Source of the DNA: Phycisphaerales bacterium UBA5793
GTDB lineage: Bacteria > Planctomycetota > Phycisphaerae > Phycisphaerales > UBA5793
Direction: 5' to 3'
NCBI GenBank assembly: GCA_002418285.1
Contig: DIDT01000072.1
Coordinates: 1 to 64,000, forward strand
DNA length: 64,000 nt
The notes below the pieces were generated by a model. It was not told the DNA's origin, searched no databases, and was given only the letters and a program-made list of their open reading frames with translations. Position numbers and translations under genes: made by a program. How positions within the stretch are numbered: the first letter of the stretch is position 1; the number at the start of each line of letters is the position of its first letter. Below, piece after piece: positions 25,051 through 34,188 of this stretch.

Positions 25051-25713
25051 ATGATTCCGACGACCCGTTTCGACTTCGCTTCCCGGCCGCATCGTCGCGC
25101 GGTGACGGTGTGGGGTGCGTTTGTAGCGACGATGACGGTTGTCGGGGGTCTGCTGCTGATCAGTGACCCGGCTCCGGCGCCGCGGCTGAGTTCCAGCCGC
25201 CCCGCGCTGAGCGCGAATCTTGGCGTTCGGACGATCGGCACCGTGTTCGACACGGCCGTACCCGTCAAGAAAGAGCAGTGGCTCGAGATCGTCATCCACG
25301 ACTCGGGCAGCCAGCACGGCTCGGTGGAGAGTCTGGCCCGCGAGGCCCAGTCCGGCGGTCTCAAGGGACTGGGGTATCACTTCGTGATCGGTAACGGCAA
25401 CGGTATGGGCGACGGCGAACTGCACGTCGGCTATCGCTGGAATGAGCAGCTCGCGGGAGCCCACATCGCGGGACCCAACGCGGCCTGGCACAACGTCCAC
25501 AGTGTGGCGATCTGTCTCGTGGGCAACGGTCAGGCCGCCGAGTTCACTCCGCGTCAGATCCAGCGGCTCGTGGACCTCGTCCGAGGTCTGCAGGAAGAGC
25601 TGGACATTGATATCGAGCATGTCCTGCTCAATTCGGCTCTCTCCGGGCAGCCCAGCCCCGGACGGAATTTTCCCGAACAACGATTTCGGGATCAACTTCG
25701 TCTGAACGGTTGA
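25051..25713 (+). CDS. Membrane-anchored N-acetylmuramoyl-L-alanine amidase-like protein (Amidase_2/PGRP fold)
   Basis: 220 residues. One membrane segment lies near residues 20-40; the rest faces outward. The Amidase_2 core is visible: EIVIHDSGS with the first zinc His, GLGYHFVIGNGNG, AGAHIAGPNAAWHN and SVAICLVGNG. The last motif, usually a Cys or Asp before PG, is SPGRNFP here, so one zinc ligand may be lost. The family cleaves the amide bond between MurNAc and the peptide. Activity of this copy is doubtful. GTG 25045 is an alternative start. Confidence 0.78.
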   Translation: MIPTTRFDFASRPHRRAVTVWGAFVATMTVVGGLLLISDPAPAPRLSSSRPALSANLGVRTIGTVFDTAVPVKKEQWLEIVIHDSGSQHGSVESLAREAQSGGLKGLGYHFVIGNGNGMGDGELHVGYRWNEQLAGAHIAGPNAAWHNVHSVAICLVGNGQAAEFTPRQIQRLVDLVRGLQEELDIDIEHVLLNSALSGQPSPGRNFPEQRFRDQLRLNG

Positions 25714-25740
25714 GATTCCGCCGCCGTAAGCTTGTATAAT
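25710..25740 (+). promoter_or_regulatory. Sigma70-type promoter of the kinase gene
   Basis: TTGAGA (25710-25715) and a perfect TATAAT (25735-25740), spaced by 19 bases. It overlaps the amidase stop and gives a leader of about 168 bases. Confidence 0.5.
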
Positions 25741-25914
25741 CGAAGACCTGGTGAGAAAGGCGGCCGCCCCGGCACAGGGTTCACGCCTCTGACATGTTTG
25801 TATCAAGTTGTGCCCAAATGGGGCCGATCCGAAGGGATAGGCGTCGAAGTGACAGTGCCGGTATGCTTGACCGGGAAAGCAGCACGGCGTTAATGCCCCC
25901 AGCAGGGTTGAGAC

Positions 25915-26817
25915 GTGAACCAATCAGCGGTACAGCGAGAGTACACTGTGGCGCCCGGTACAGAGATAGCAGGTTTTCGCGTCCTCAAGGAACTCGGCAC
26001 GGGTGCCGCGTCTTTCCTTTACCTCGTGCAGGATCCGCGCTCCAAGCAGATCTGGGCTCTCAAGCACGTCCGTAAGGAAACTGAGAAAGACCAGCGCTTC
26101 CTCGATCAGACCGAGATCGAGTACTCCGTCGGCATTCAGCTGGATCACCCGCACATCCGCCACGTCGAGCGACTCATCAAAAACCGCCGCGTGTTGCGCG
26201 TCACGGAGATGTTCCTGCTGCTCGAACTCGTTGACGGTATCCCGCTCGACAAGCAGCCCCCGACCACGTTCATCGAGGCCGCCGACATCTTCACCCAGGT
26301 CGCCGACGGCCTGCTCTATATGCACAGCAAGGGATTCGTCCACGCGGACATGAAACCCAACAACGTGATCGTGACCGAAGCGGGCAACGCCAAGGTGATC
26401 GACCTCGGCCAGTCGTGTGCCGTGGGGACGATCAAGGAGCGCATCCAGGGCACGATGGACTACATCGCGCCCGAGCAGGTACACCGACGCGCCATCACGC
26501 CGTCGACGGACGTCTACAACCTCGGCGCCACGATGTACTGGTGCGTCACGGGTCGGCATATTCCCACGGCCATGACGGACCGCACGGGCTTTGGCGTCGC
26601 CAAGGATGATCACCAGATTGATCGCCCGATCCCCCCGATCGAGATCAAGCCAAACATCACGCAGGAATTCAGCGACATCATTCTCGATTGCGTCGATCCC
26701 GACCCGGAGCGCCGGCCGACGATGGAAGCGGTGCGCAATCGGTTGCAAGTGATTCACCTCCGCCTCGAAAGCGCCGAGCGTCGTGCCAACGGCCTGCCGC
26801 CCGAAGCGATCGGTTGA
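25915..26817 (+). CDS. Ser/Thr protein kinase
   Basis: 300 residues, a single kinase domain without a membrane segment. Visible motifs are the Gly-rich loop (LGTGAASFLYLV), the ATP-contacting Lys (WALKHV), and the catalytic loop HADMKPNN with Asp and Asn. DLG stands in place of DFG, and APEQ with DVYNLGATMYW follows. HAD instead of HRD makes it a non-RD kinase. It should phosphorylate Ser/Thr in the cytoplasm. The start is GTG 25915, with only a weak AGGG before it. No phosphatase gene is adjacent. Confidence 0.92.
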   Translation: MNQSAVQREYTVAPGTEIAGFRVLKELGTGAASFLYLVQDPRSKQIWALKHVRKETEKDQRFLDQTEIEYSVGIQLDHPHIRHVERLIKNRRVLRVTEMFLLLELVDGIPLDKQPPTTFIEAADIFTQVADGLLYMHSKGFVHADMKPNNVIVTEAGNAKVIDLGQSCAVGTIKERIQGTMDYIAPEQVHRRAITPSTDVYNLGATMYWCVTGRHIPTAMTDRTGFGVAKDDHQIDRPIPPIEIKPNITQEFSDIILDCVDPDPERRPTMEAVRNRLQVIHLRLESAERRANGLPPEAIG

Positions 26818-26973
26818 AGGGACGCGGCAAGGAACCACTGTCCGATACAGGGTGCCATTGAACGCTCGTCACTCTGGGCGGGAGTTCAGCGCGGGTGGTC
26901 ATCGACGCACGACCTCCACTACAGTTTGAACATCGAGCTCCGCCCAGAGCCGCGGCGTTCGATGCCACCCCCG

Positions 26974-27010
26974 AGAAAAAGACGAAGCGGCACTCGTTCG
27001 AGTGCCGCTT
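26974..27010 (-). terminator. Intrinsic terminator for the PEP-CTERM-like gene
   Basis: aagcggcactcg (26985-26996) and its exact complement (26999-27010) make a 12-pair stem. On the minus strand it is followed by cgtcttttt (26976-26984), 28 bases after the stop at 27038. Confidence 0.85.
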
Positions 27011-27037
27011 GTTCGTTGTGAAGATTCGCCGAGTCAC

Positions 27038-27784
27038 TCAGCGGTTGCGACGGCGGCGACCAAGGACTGCGCCGCCGAGGCCGAGCAGGAGTATCGAGCC
27101 CGGCGTGGGAATGGGGGTGCCCTTGAACAGGATGTTGTCGATGTACAGCGCTTCGGAACTGGAGTTGCTCTCGAGTTCGAAGTGGAGTTGAGCGGTGCTG
27201 TAGCCATCGAGGCTGATCTGGCTGGTGATCCATGCACCCTCGATGCCAAGGTCGTCGATATCCGAGCCGGTCGTGTTGATGAGATCGAGATCGGTGCTGC
27301 CGTCGACGGTCACCCAGATGCGCAGGTAGTCGTCTTCCTCCCAACCGGTTTCCTGGGCAAAGAAGTCGACGCAGACGGAGAGGTTCATGTAGCCAGCGAG
27401 ACTGACAGTGTCGAGCGTCGTGGTCATCAGGCCGTCGGAGTCGGAAATCTCAAAGCCCTGCTCGCCATCGGTATAGGCGCCGACGACGCCGACAAAGTCG
27501 GTGGTGCCGACGAAGTCGCCGTCCGTGAGGCCGACGTCGTTGCGCGTGTTCCTGTAGTAGGAGCTGAACCCGAGTTCGCCGCCGTTGTAGGTCCAGTTGA
27601 CGTAGGGCTCACCGGGGTTGTCGAGCAGCGCGTGGTCGATGCCGGCGTCCAGTGTATCGACGTACTGGACGGTAAAGACGGGCTGCTCTTCGAAGCTGGT
27701 GTACGCGATGGTGTCGGCGGACGCGGCGGCGGCCACGACGCCGAGCCCGAGCAGGGCGACTGATGTGTTAATGGCGCGATTCAT
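27038..27784 (-). CDS. Exported protein with PEP-CTERM-like sorting tail
   Basis: 248 residues. A signal peptide (ending AAAASA) is followed by a beta-sandwich-like domain of ~200 residues rich in Asp, Thr and Gly. The C-terminus has PTPGSILLLGLGGAVLGRRR: a short motif, a hydrophobic stretch and a basic end. This fits PEP-CTERM-type sorting, in which an exosortase moves the protein to the surface or matrix; the motif reads TPG rather than PEP. AGGAAAGAG precedes the ATG. A terminator follows. Confidence 0.82.
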   Translation of the reverse strand: MNRAINTSVALLGLGVVAAAASADTIAYTSFEEQPVFTVQYVDTLDAGIDHALLDNPGEPYVNWTYNGGELGFSSYYRNTRNDVGLTDGDFVGTTDFVGVVGAYTDGEQGFEISDSDGLMTTTLDTVSLAGYMNLSVCVDFFAQETGWEEDDYLRIWVTVDGSTDLDLINTTGSDIDDLGIEGAWITSQISLDGYSTAQLHFELESNSSSEALYIDNILFKGTPIPTPGSILLLGLGGAVLGRRRRNR

Positions 27785-28548
27785 GATCTTTCTCTTTCCT
27801 CCCTTTGGTTGAATGCGTGACGAAGCAGGGCCAGCCTTCCGGCCACGTCGGAAGCCGACGCTGACACTCTTGGCGCGCCGAGTGATCGCCGCCAGCGAAT
27901 ACCGCGTTTTTTGCGCGAATTGAGAACTTGCCCTGCTTCGCAGACCGCTCGCGGCGGAGCTTCATCGCCATTGCAGGCTCAACCGCGAAAATCCCGCGTC
28001 AGATAAGATACAAGGGTGCTGTCGAGGCTCCGCGAAGCGCACCGGGTTGGACGTTCCATTACGCAGCCTCTCATCCTTCGCTCCGTATCGTGTGATCTCC
28101 TGAACAACGCCTCTCGCCCACCGCCCGCAAGATTGTACTGGCTCCGAGCAGAGTGATGATTGAAGGCCCTCCGCGAACTCGTGGAAAAAGACGTCTCCTG
28201 AGACGCCGCCTTCGAAGAGAACGGTGGCCAACCGCCGTCAACAAGACGGCCGGTCCATCCACCGCACCGCCAGCTGGCAATGCTGGCCGTTCGCACCCAC
28301 GACGAGTTGCCGCCCGATCGGAATGCCATGGCGGCGTTCTGCGACGATGATTCAAGATACCACCGGAAACGCAACCGGCAGCGACGAGGCACCCGTGCTG
28401 ATCGCAGATTCCACGGATCAGAGAAAGCACCGCGCCCGCTGCGATGATTAACGACAACCGCCGGCGCGGAGGCCGGCGGTTGCGGGAGGAGAGATGAACT
28501 GGTGCGACCCGACCCGGCCGTCTGCGCGGCGGGTCAGTCGGCGCGGCG
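27785..28548. other. 764-base region without a supported gene
   Basis: Frames exist on the minus strand (for example 27979-28392 and 28071-28679), but they are Arg-rich, lack start signals and overlap each other. Near the right end a short plus-strand frame 28347-28451 (34 residues beginning MIQDTTGNATGSDEAP) ends just before the hairpin at 28455. It has plausible composition but no ribosome binding site. The region may hold a decayed gene, a small RNA or a tiny protein; none can be asserted. Confidence 0.4.
28455..28482. terminator. GC-rich hairpin downstream of the haem operon
   Basis: caaccgccggc (28455-28465) pairs perfectly with gccggcggttg (28472-28482). It lies 67 bases after the last gene of the minus-strand operon. 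No good T-run follows on either strand. Confidence 0.5.
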
Positions 28549-29550
28549 CTACGGCCGCTCGTCGAGGAGGCGCTCAAGCGCCTGGCGGTAGTGCTCCATG
28601 GCTTTGTCGGTCTGGCCCTTCTTCTCATACACAAGGCCAAGGTAATAGTGTGTGCGGGCGGGGTCGGTGTTGAGCACAAGCGATTCGCTCAGCGCCTTTT
28701 CGGCGTCGTCGAGTTTGCCGTCGTGGAAGAGCAGGATGCCGCGGAGCAGTTTACCGCGCCGGCTGTTGGCTTCGGCCTTCATCACTTCCTCGACCAACAC
28801 CTTTGCCTCGTCGAATCGCTCCATGGCGATGCACAGCGCGGCGAGGTCGAGGCGCGCTTCCATGTCCGTCGGGTCGACTTCCAGCGCCGAGCGCAGTTCG
28901 CGCTCAGCCTGTTCGCGCAGTCCTTTCTCGCGCAGCAGGCCGGCGGCGGCGCGGTGGCGCGCGGCGCGATCGGAGGGGGTGTCGTGATGGAAACCTCTGG
29001 CGGTGAGATGCTCTTCCAGCTGTTTGTCATCGAGCATGCCCAGCCCGTGGCGGGCGTAGGCGTCGAGCATGTGGACGTAGTCGGGTTTGTAGCCGGCGAT
29101 GACGTGCGCGAGGCGACCCTTGGCGTCGACGACGATGGTGGTTGGGAGCACGATGATGCCGAGCTTGCCGTAGAGCACGCGCTCGAAGTCGAGCCCCATG
29201 GGGCCGTGAATGCCGGCACCGTCGCGGAAGTCGCGGAACCAGTCCGTCTGCACGACGTCGGCGGTGACGTACTGCACTTCGAGATCGTCGCGCTTGAGGT
29301 CGGCGAACATCTGCTGCGACTCGACCATGACCTTGGTCGAACTGACCTGCTGAGCGGCGACATAGACGAGCACGAGAGCGTGCTTGCGCGTCGACGGGTT
29401 GTCGATGGGCGTGTCGCCGAGCGACTTGAGGGAGTAGGTCGGAATCGGCTGGCCGACTTTGACGACGCGAAGTTCATCACCCAGCGCCGCCGCCGTGAGC
29501 CCGAGCGCGAGCGTCGGAATCAGCAGTGTGGTCCAGCGTGTGGTTCTCAT
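28549..29550 (-). CDS. Exported thioredoxin-fold protein with TPR domain, last gene of the haem operon
   Basis: 333 residues. A signal peptide ends near residue 23 (AAALG). Residues ~25-190 form a TlpA/peroxiredoxin-like fold: VGQIPTYSLKSLGDTPIDNP, then a cis-Pro in IIVLPTTIVVDAKG. The CXXC redox pair is missing (YVAAQQVSSTKVM stands there). Residues ~205-333 are TPR helices (LEVDPTDMEARLDLAALCIA, THYYLGLVYEKKGQTDKAME). It is a paralogue of the 39269-40294 gene at the other end of the operon. A scaffolding or assembly role for the cytochromes is inferred. AAGGGG precedes ATG 29550. Confidence 0.82.
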   Translation of the reverse strand: MRTTRWTTLLIPTLALGLTAAALGDELRVVKVGQPIPTYSLKSLGDTPIDNPSTRKHALVLVYVAAQQVSSTKVMVESQQMFADLKRDDLEVQYVTADVVQTDWFRDFRDGAGIHGPMGLDFERVLYGKLGIIVLPTTIVVDAKGRLAHVIAGYKPDYVHMLDAYARHGLGMLDDKQLEEHLTARGFHHDTPSDRAARHRAAAGLLREKGLREQAERELRSALEVDPTDMEARLDLAALCIAMERFDEAKVLVEEVMKAEANSRRGKLLRGILLFHDGKLDDAEKALSESLVLNTDPARTHYYLGLVYEKKGQTDKAMEHYRQALERLLDERP

Positions 29551-29590
29551 GGCATGCCCCTTGTCCGCGGCGCGTGGTGCTGACGCCGCG

Positions 29591-31033
29591 CTACTTCTTC
29601 TCTTCAACCGGCTTCGCTTCGCCCGCGTTGCCTTCCCCCGGCCAGATCGCCGGCTTGTCGGGCGGCGGATACAGAACGGGTTTGTCGCGGTTGTATTCGT
29701 ATGGCACGTGGCATCCGGGCGCGCACTTGCCGCCGTCATTCAGTTTCTCGAAATTGATCGGCAGCATCCAGCCGCCCGTGCCGAAGGGCACCGAGTCGCG
29801 GATGTGGTTTGCCTTGTTGCTCGCGTGCGTCTCGTGACAGGCGCGGCAGGTGCGGCCCTTGGTTTCCTTGTTCACGTGCAGGTAGTGCAGGTTCAGATCG
29901 CCGTTGCGGAAGTTGGTCAGTGCCGTGGTTCGCTCGTCATGCACCACGTCTTTGTCGTGACAGGAGAAGCACAGGGCGTAGCTCTCTTCGCGGAACGGCG
30001 CGTAGAACTGCGGCGGATACTCCTTGACGAGCAGGCGGAAGTTGCCCCCGCCGTGGATCTCGTGGCACGCGGCGCAGTTGCCCTGCGCGACGGGGCCGTG
30101 CAGGCTCTTGCCCGTGGCGAAGACCGCCTTCATGTTCGAGAGGTCGCGGCCGTCGGGCATCTTGATCTTGCGATCGTGGCACTTGAGGCACAGGTCCATC
30201 ATGTCGGTCTTGAGGATCGACGCGAAATCAGACGCGTGCGGCTCGTGGCAGTTGAGGCATTCCTGATCGGTCGTGACTGCGGCGTGTTGCGTGGTAGCCG
30301 TGTCGACGATGTGCTTGATCGTCTCGTGGCAGGAGAGGCACAGCGCTTTCTTCTCCTCGTGCAGCATCATCGGGTGATCCGAGGCGTGCGGATCGTGGCA
30401 GGAGATGCAGTCGGTGTTCACCGGACCGTGCACGTAGCGCATCGTGTCGAGCTGCTCCTTGGTGGAGGTGTGGCACTGCAGACACAGGTCGCGCCCCTCG
30501 GTGAGCAGCAGGTGCTGGTGCTGGGAACTGTGCGGCGAGTGGCAGGCGGCGCAGGCACCGGCCGCGACGGGACCGTGCACCGTCGACTTGCCCGCGAAGA
30601 CGTTTTCGTGGCACTGTGCGCAGAGCGCCGATGGACTCTCGGCCTTGAGCAGCAGGCGACTGGTTCCGCCGTGCGGATTGTGGCACGAAAGGCAGTCGCC
30701 GGTCTTGAGCGGCTCGTGGACGGTCGTGGCGCCTTCCACATTCATTTCGTGGCAGAAGAGGCACAGGTCCTTGGCCTCGCGCACCAGCGCGAAGGTGTGG
30801 TCCTGCACGCTGACGGGTGTGTGGCAGGCATCGCACGCGCCGACAGCGACTGGGCCGTGGGTCACGGCGTGGTCCTTGACGTCGGCGTGGCAGCCTGAGG
30901 TCATGCAGGAGCCAGGTGCGATCTCAACGGTCGGCCTGACATCGGGCGGCGGATCCTGAAGCCCCATTCCCAGAAGCGCCACTCCCACCGTCAGCGTCCC
31001 CGTTCCGGCGAGCAGTCTTCGACCGAGTCTCAT
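29591..31033 (-). CDS. Exported 15-haem cytochrome c (doubled-CXXCH family)
   Basis: 480 residues with a signal peptide (about 1-25). I count 13 CXXCH motifs plus one CMTSGCH (CX4CH) near the N-terminus and one CAPGCH (CX3CH) near the C-terminus. Pairs repeat with spacing HGPVA.G.C..CH.PH.S....LL......LC..CH, the doubled-CXXCH arrangement. It shares this layout, including the first and last atypical motifs, with the 31030 and 40291 genes. It should be a periplasmic or surface electron conduit. Its ATG overlaps the upstream stop (ATGA), so translation is coupled. Confidence 0.93.
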   Translation of the reverse strand: MRLGRRLLAGTGTLTVGVALLGMGLQDPPPDVRPTVEIAPGSCMTSGCHADVKDHAVTHGPVAVGACDACHTPVSVQDHTFALVREAKDLCLFCHEMNVEGATTVHEPLKTGDCLSCHNPHGGTSRLLLKAESPSALCAQCHENVFAGKSTVHGPVAAGACAACHSPHSSQHQHLLLTEGRDLCLQCHTSTKEQLDTMRYVHGPVNTDCISCHDPHASDHPMMLHEEKKALCLSCHETIKHIVDTATTQHAAVTTDQECLNCHEPHASDFASILKTDMMDLCLKCHDRKIKMPDGRDLSNMKAVFATGKSLHGPVAQGNCAACHEIHGGGNFRLLVKEYPPQFYAPFREESYALCFSCHDKDVVHDERTTALTNFRNGDLNLHYLHVNKETKGRTCRACHETHASNKANHIRDSVPFGTGGWMLPINFEKLNDGGKCAPGCHVPYEYNRDKPVLYPPPDKPAIWPGEGNAGEAKPVEEKK

Positions 31034-32616
31034 GGCTGACCTCCCGATTCTTTTCCATCATCGCCCGTCGTCGGTTGTTCACCGGGCGCGGGGGTTGGCT
31101 CCGGACCTTCGCCCGGCGTGCGGTGATACGTCATCGCGACGTGGCAGCCTGGCGTGCACTTACCACCGTCTTCCATTCGCTCAAAGCCGATGGGCATCAT
31201 CCACTGTGAGTTTTCAAACGGCACTTCCGAGGCGAGATGTCGCTCGAGGTCGGAGCCGTGGATCGCGTGGCAGGTCTTGCAAGAGCGGCCTTTCTCGTCG
31301 CGGTTCACGTGGAGGAAGTGCAGGTTGCGATCGCCGTCGCGGAAGTCGGTCAGTGAAGTCGTCTTCTCTGAGGTCACGAGATCCTTGGGATGGCAACTGA
31401 AGCACAGCGCGTAGTCGGCAAGGTCGAAGTTTGCGTAGAAGCCGCTGGGGAACTCCTGCTTGAGAAGTCGATCGTGCGTCGAGCCGTGTACGTTGTGGCA
31501 CGCGGAGCAGTCGCCGGTTTCCACAGGACCGTGCAGGAAGCGCCTGCCGCTAACGCTCGCGGTCATGTCGGGAATGGTCCTTCCATCTGCGGCCTTGACC
31601 GGCTGGCTGTGACACGAAAGGCACAGCGTCGTCTGGCGATCGCGAAGAAGTTTCGGTCGACCCGATGCGTGGGGATCGTGGCAGTTGGCGCATGACTCGC
31701 CGGTGAAGACTGCGGCGTGTGGTGTGGTCGCGCCGTTGATCGCTTCGCCGAGTCCGGTGTGGCAGTCGAGGCAGAGTTTTTCGATGGGCTGCTTGAGGTG
31801 GTATTCGAAGTCGGAAGTGTGTGCGCTGTGGCAGGTCGTGCAGTCCTGTTTGGCGGGATCGTGTACGAAAGGTGCATTGGCGATGATGTACTTGGTGTCG
31901 GTGTGGCAGGTGAAGCAGTGTTCGGCCGCATCGCCGCCCCGCAGCAGGTGGGCGTTGTTCGACTCGTGCGGCTGGTGGCACGCGGCGCACTCGCCGGCGG
32001 CGTATGGACCGTGCGGGTGTTTGCCTTCATCGAGCACATGACACTCGAGGCAGGTCTCCTCGATCGTGCTCTTGTTGAGCAGGAATTTTCGGCCGGCGTG
32101 GGGATCGTGGCAACCCGTGCAGCCGGGTTCGTCAAGGGCGGCGTGTTTGTGCAGTTGGCTGTTGCCGGTCTGGTGGCAGAAGGAGCAGGTTTCGTTGCCC
32201 TGACGGAGAAGCGGATAGACATGTCCGCCTGTGTCGGCAGCGTGGCACGAGAAGCAGTCGCCGGCGGCCAGCGGACCGTGAAGTCGGTCCGCCAGGCCGA
32301 AGTTCGCGTGGCACTCTGGCGTGATGCAGGTGGTTCCTTCGGGCAGCGCTTCGCTGGGGCGTGGAGCGGGGTGATCGGCTCCAATGAACGGAGGCGTTGC
32401 CGGCTTGACGAGCGACGGGTTGGGCGCGTCGACGTATCGCATGGCCGATTCGCCCGAAGTTCCCTGTGGCGTGGTCTTCTCCGTCTTCTTTTCCTTGCAT
32501 CCGCCCGCCGCAAGCAAGGCGACGAGCAGCGTGCCGCCGACCGCCCACGCCATCACTCGCCCGCGGCGCACTGGCCGCCGGTCGAGTTGCCGGAGGGTGG
32601 TCGGGCGCGGTTTCAT
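31030..32616 (-). CDS. 15-haem cytochrome c lipoprotein (doubled-CXXCH family)
   Basis: 528 residues. A basic N-terminus and hydrophobic stretch end in LLAAGGC, a lipobox, so the protein is probably membrane-anchored by lipid. Fifteen haem motifs: 13 CXXCH, CITPECH (CX4CH) first and CTPGCH (CX3CH) last. The C-terminal signature, with the order DGDRNLHFLHVNRDEKGRSC, VPFENSQWMMPIGFE, DGGKCTPGCH, matches the two paralogues. A Pro/Gly-rich tail ends the protein. The start overlaps the previous stop (TAATG). The lipid anchor suggests it faces away from the inner membrane. Confidence 0.93.
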   Translation of the reverse strand: MKPRPTTLRQLDRRPVRRGRVMAWAVGGTLLVALLAAGGCKEKKTEKTTPQGTSGESAMRYVDAPNPSLVKPATPPFIGADHPAPRPSEALPEGTTCITPECHANFGLADRLHGPLAAGDCFSCHAADTGGHVYPLLRQGNETCSFCHQTGNSQLHKHAALDEPGCTGCHDPHAGRKFLLNKSTIEETCLECHVLDEGKHPHGPYAAGECAACHQPHESNNAHLLRGGDAAEHCFTCHTDTKYIIANAPFVHDPAKQDCTTCHSAHTSDFEYHLKQPIEKLCLDCHTGLGEAINGATTPHAAVFTGESCANCHDPHASGRPKLLRDRQTTLCLSCHSQPVKAADGRTIPDMTASVSGRRFLHGPVETGDCSACHNVHGSTHDRLLKQEFPSGFYANFDLADYALCFSCHPKDLVTSEKTTSLTDFRDGDRNLHFLHVNRDEKGRSCKTCHAIHGSDLERHLASEVPFENSQWMMPIGFERMEDGGKCTPGCHVAMTYHRTPGEGPEPTPAPGEQPTTGDDGKESGGQP

Positions 32617-34139
32617 TACGGTTCGTTCTCCGCGGACGGCGGCGAAAGGCGCTTGACGATCTCGGCACAGTTGTCGATCGAGAGATTCAGCAGTGCCGTC
32701 GCGTAAGTGATGTTGTGCACACCGTGCGAGGTCTTGACGAACTCCAGGTTCTCAAAGGCGTCGTTGAAGAGCCGTTGCAGTTCGAGGCGCTCGGCATCGT
32801 CGGCGATCTTCGCATCCGCCAGCGCGACTCGCGCGCCCTCGACGCCGACCTCGGCCTGGCTGATCAATTCGGATACGGCACCCTTCCAGACGTCCAGCAC
32901 GCCGAGGTAGCGATTACCGTGACATGAGTCGCAGGCCTTCTGTGCGGCGAGGTAGGTGTAACCCGAGACCCCGTGCGAAGCACCACTCGTTTCCTCGAGA
33001 TGGCAGGCGATGCAGTCCACCTGGGCGGTGAACATGGGGCTGGGCATGTTGGGCACGCCGTGTCCGCCAGTGCCGCTGTACATCTTTGCCGGACCGGAGT
33101 GCGTCGATTCGTGGCACTGGGCACAGCCTTCGGATGATTCAGCGGTCGTGTGGATGGTCCCGGCAAGCGACAGGGCGCGGTTTTCGTTCGCGTTGAGGTG
33201 GTGCTCGATCTGAACGTGGCAGTTGGAGCATTCGAGCTTGTGATCCGTCACGTGGGCGCGGTGCATGAGTTGCGTCTCGCCGTACTTGGCGAGCTGTTGC
33301 GGCTGGTTGTGGCACGTCCAGCACAACTGGCGAGGCACTTCACCATCGCCCTTGATCGCCTCGGCGTGGCAATTCTCGCACGCCACCTTGCGATCGAGGT
33401 ATTCCTGGTGATTGAAGATACCGGTGGGCAGACGGATGTCACCCTTGGGTGCGCCGTGGCACGAGCCGCAGCCGCCCAAAACCTCTTCATCACGACCGTG
33501 CTTGACGCCCTTGAAGTGACAGGTGAAGCAGGTGTCGAGCGTGACGACGAGGTGCTGGCCCTGAACGATCTGCGAGTGGCAGGAGACGCAGCGGAGCTGC
33601 TTGCCGCGCCGCAATTCTCCAAGGTGGGGGGTGTGGTTGAAGTGGATCTTGATCGTGTCGCCTCGCTGGGTGGGAACTTCCCACTCAACCAGTCCGTCAA
33701 GCAGGCGATGTTCGTGGCAACCTTCGCGGAGGCAGGAGTCGTCGCGGATCTCGGCGTGGGGCTTGGAGCCGTAGGTCCCCGTGATGTACTTCACGGCCTG
33801 ACTGCTTGCCTCCCACTTGCCCTTGAGCGTCTTCTGGATGCCGGGCTCGAAGTGGCAGTCGACGCAGGGCACATCTCGGTGGGTCGATTCGTGCCAGGCC
33901 TCGTAATAGGGCTCCATGATGTGACAGCCGCGGCAGAAATCCGGCTCCATCGAGTACTCAGCAAAGGCCAAGCTCCCACCGGCAATGAGCACCACGCCGT
34001 AGACCATTTTGGCCCAAATCGTCAATCCGAAGGGGAGAAAGCGCCGGTCGACGCGCTTGAGGCCTAGAACTCTCCCCCAAGTGGGAATCGGTGGCTTGGA
34101 ATCGGGGGCCGTTTTCTCATTTTCGGCAGCATTTGTCAT
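32616..34139 (-). CDS. NapC/NrfH-type membrane-anchored 12-haem cytochrome c
   Basis: 507 residues. One membrane helix (about 44-62, AKMVYGVVLIAGGSLAFAEY) is followed at once by the NapC/NirT start FCRGCHIMEPYYEAWHESTH and VPCVDCH, as in quinol-oxidising NrfH. Altogether 11 CXXCH and one CLREGCH (CX4CH). The C-terminal ~90 residues are helical with SHGVHNITYATALL, a pattern seen at the end of octahaem and nitrite-reductase-like cytochromes. GGAG at 34147-34150 supports ATG 34139; the frame to 34208 has no support. It may receive electrons from quinol and pass them to the 15-haem proteins. Confidence 0.9.
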   Translation of the reverse strand: MTNAAENEKTAPDSKPPIPTWGRVLGLKRVDRRFLPFGLTIWAKMVYGVVLIAGGSLAFAEYSMEPDFCRGCHIMEPYYEAWHESTHRDVPCVDCHFEPGIQKTLKGKWEASSQAVKYITGTYGSKPHAEIRDDSCLREGCHEHRLLDGLVEWEVPTQRGDTIKIHFNHTPHLGELRRGKQLRCVSCHSQIVQGQHLVVTLDTCFTCHFKGVKHGRDEEVLGGCGSCHGAPKGDIRLPTGIFNHQEYLDRKVACENCHAEAIKGDGEVPRQLCWTCHNQPQQLAKYGETQLMHRAHVTDHKLECSNCHVQIEHHLNANENRALSLAGTIHTTAESSEGCAQCHESTHSGPAKMYSGTGGHGVPNMPSPMFTAQVDCIACHLEETSGASHGVSGYTYLAAQKACDSCHGNRYLGVLDVWKGAVSELISQAEVGVEGARVALADAKIADDAERLELQRLFNDAFENLEFVKTSHGVHNITYATALLNLSIDNCAEIVKRLSPPSAENEP

Positions 34140-34188
34140 GTCAGGCTCCATTCCGCACAACAGGGTGCAACTCCCGTGCCGACCGCCG

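Noticed and set aside
28071..28679. 202-residue minus-strand frame in the gap after the haem operon
   Set aside because: Extreme Arg/Pro content, overlaps the TPR gene end and has no ribosome binding site.
29459..30898. 479-residue plus-strand frame over the 15-haem gene
   Set aside because: Antisense of the haem repeats; no start signal or family pattern.
33150..34067. 305-residue plus-strand frame over the 12-haem gene
   Set aside because: Antisense shadow; the minus strand has twelve haem motifs.
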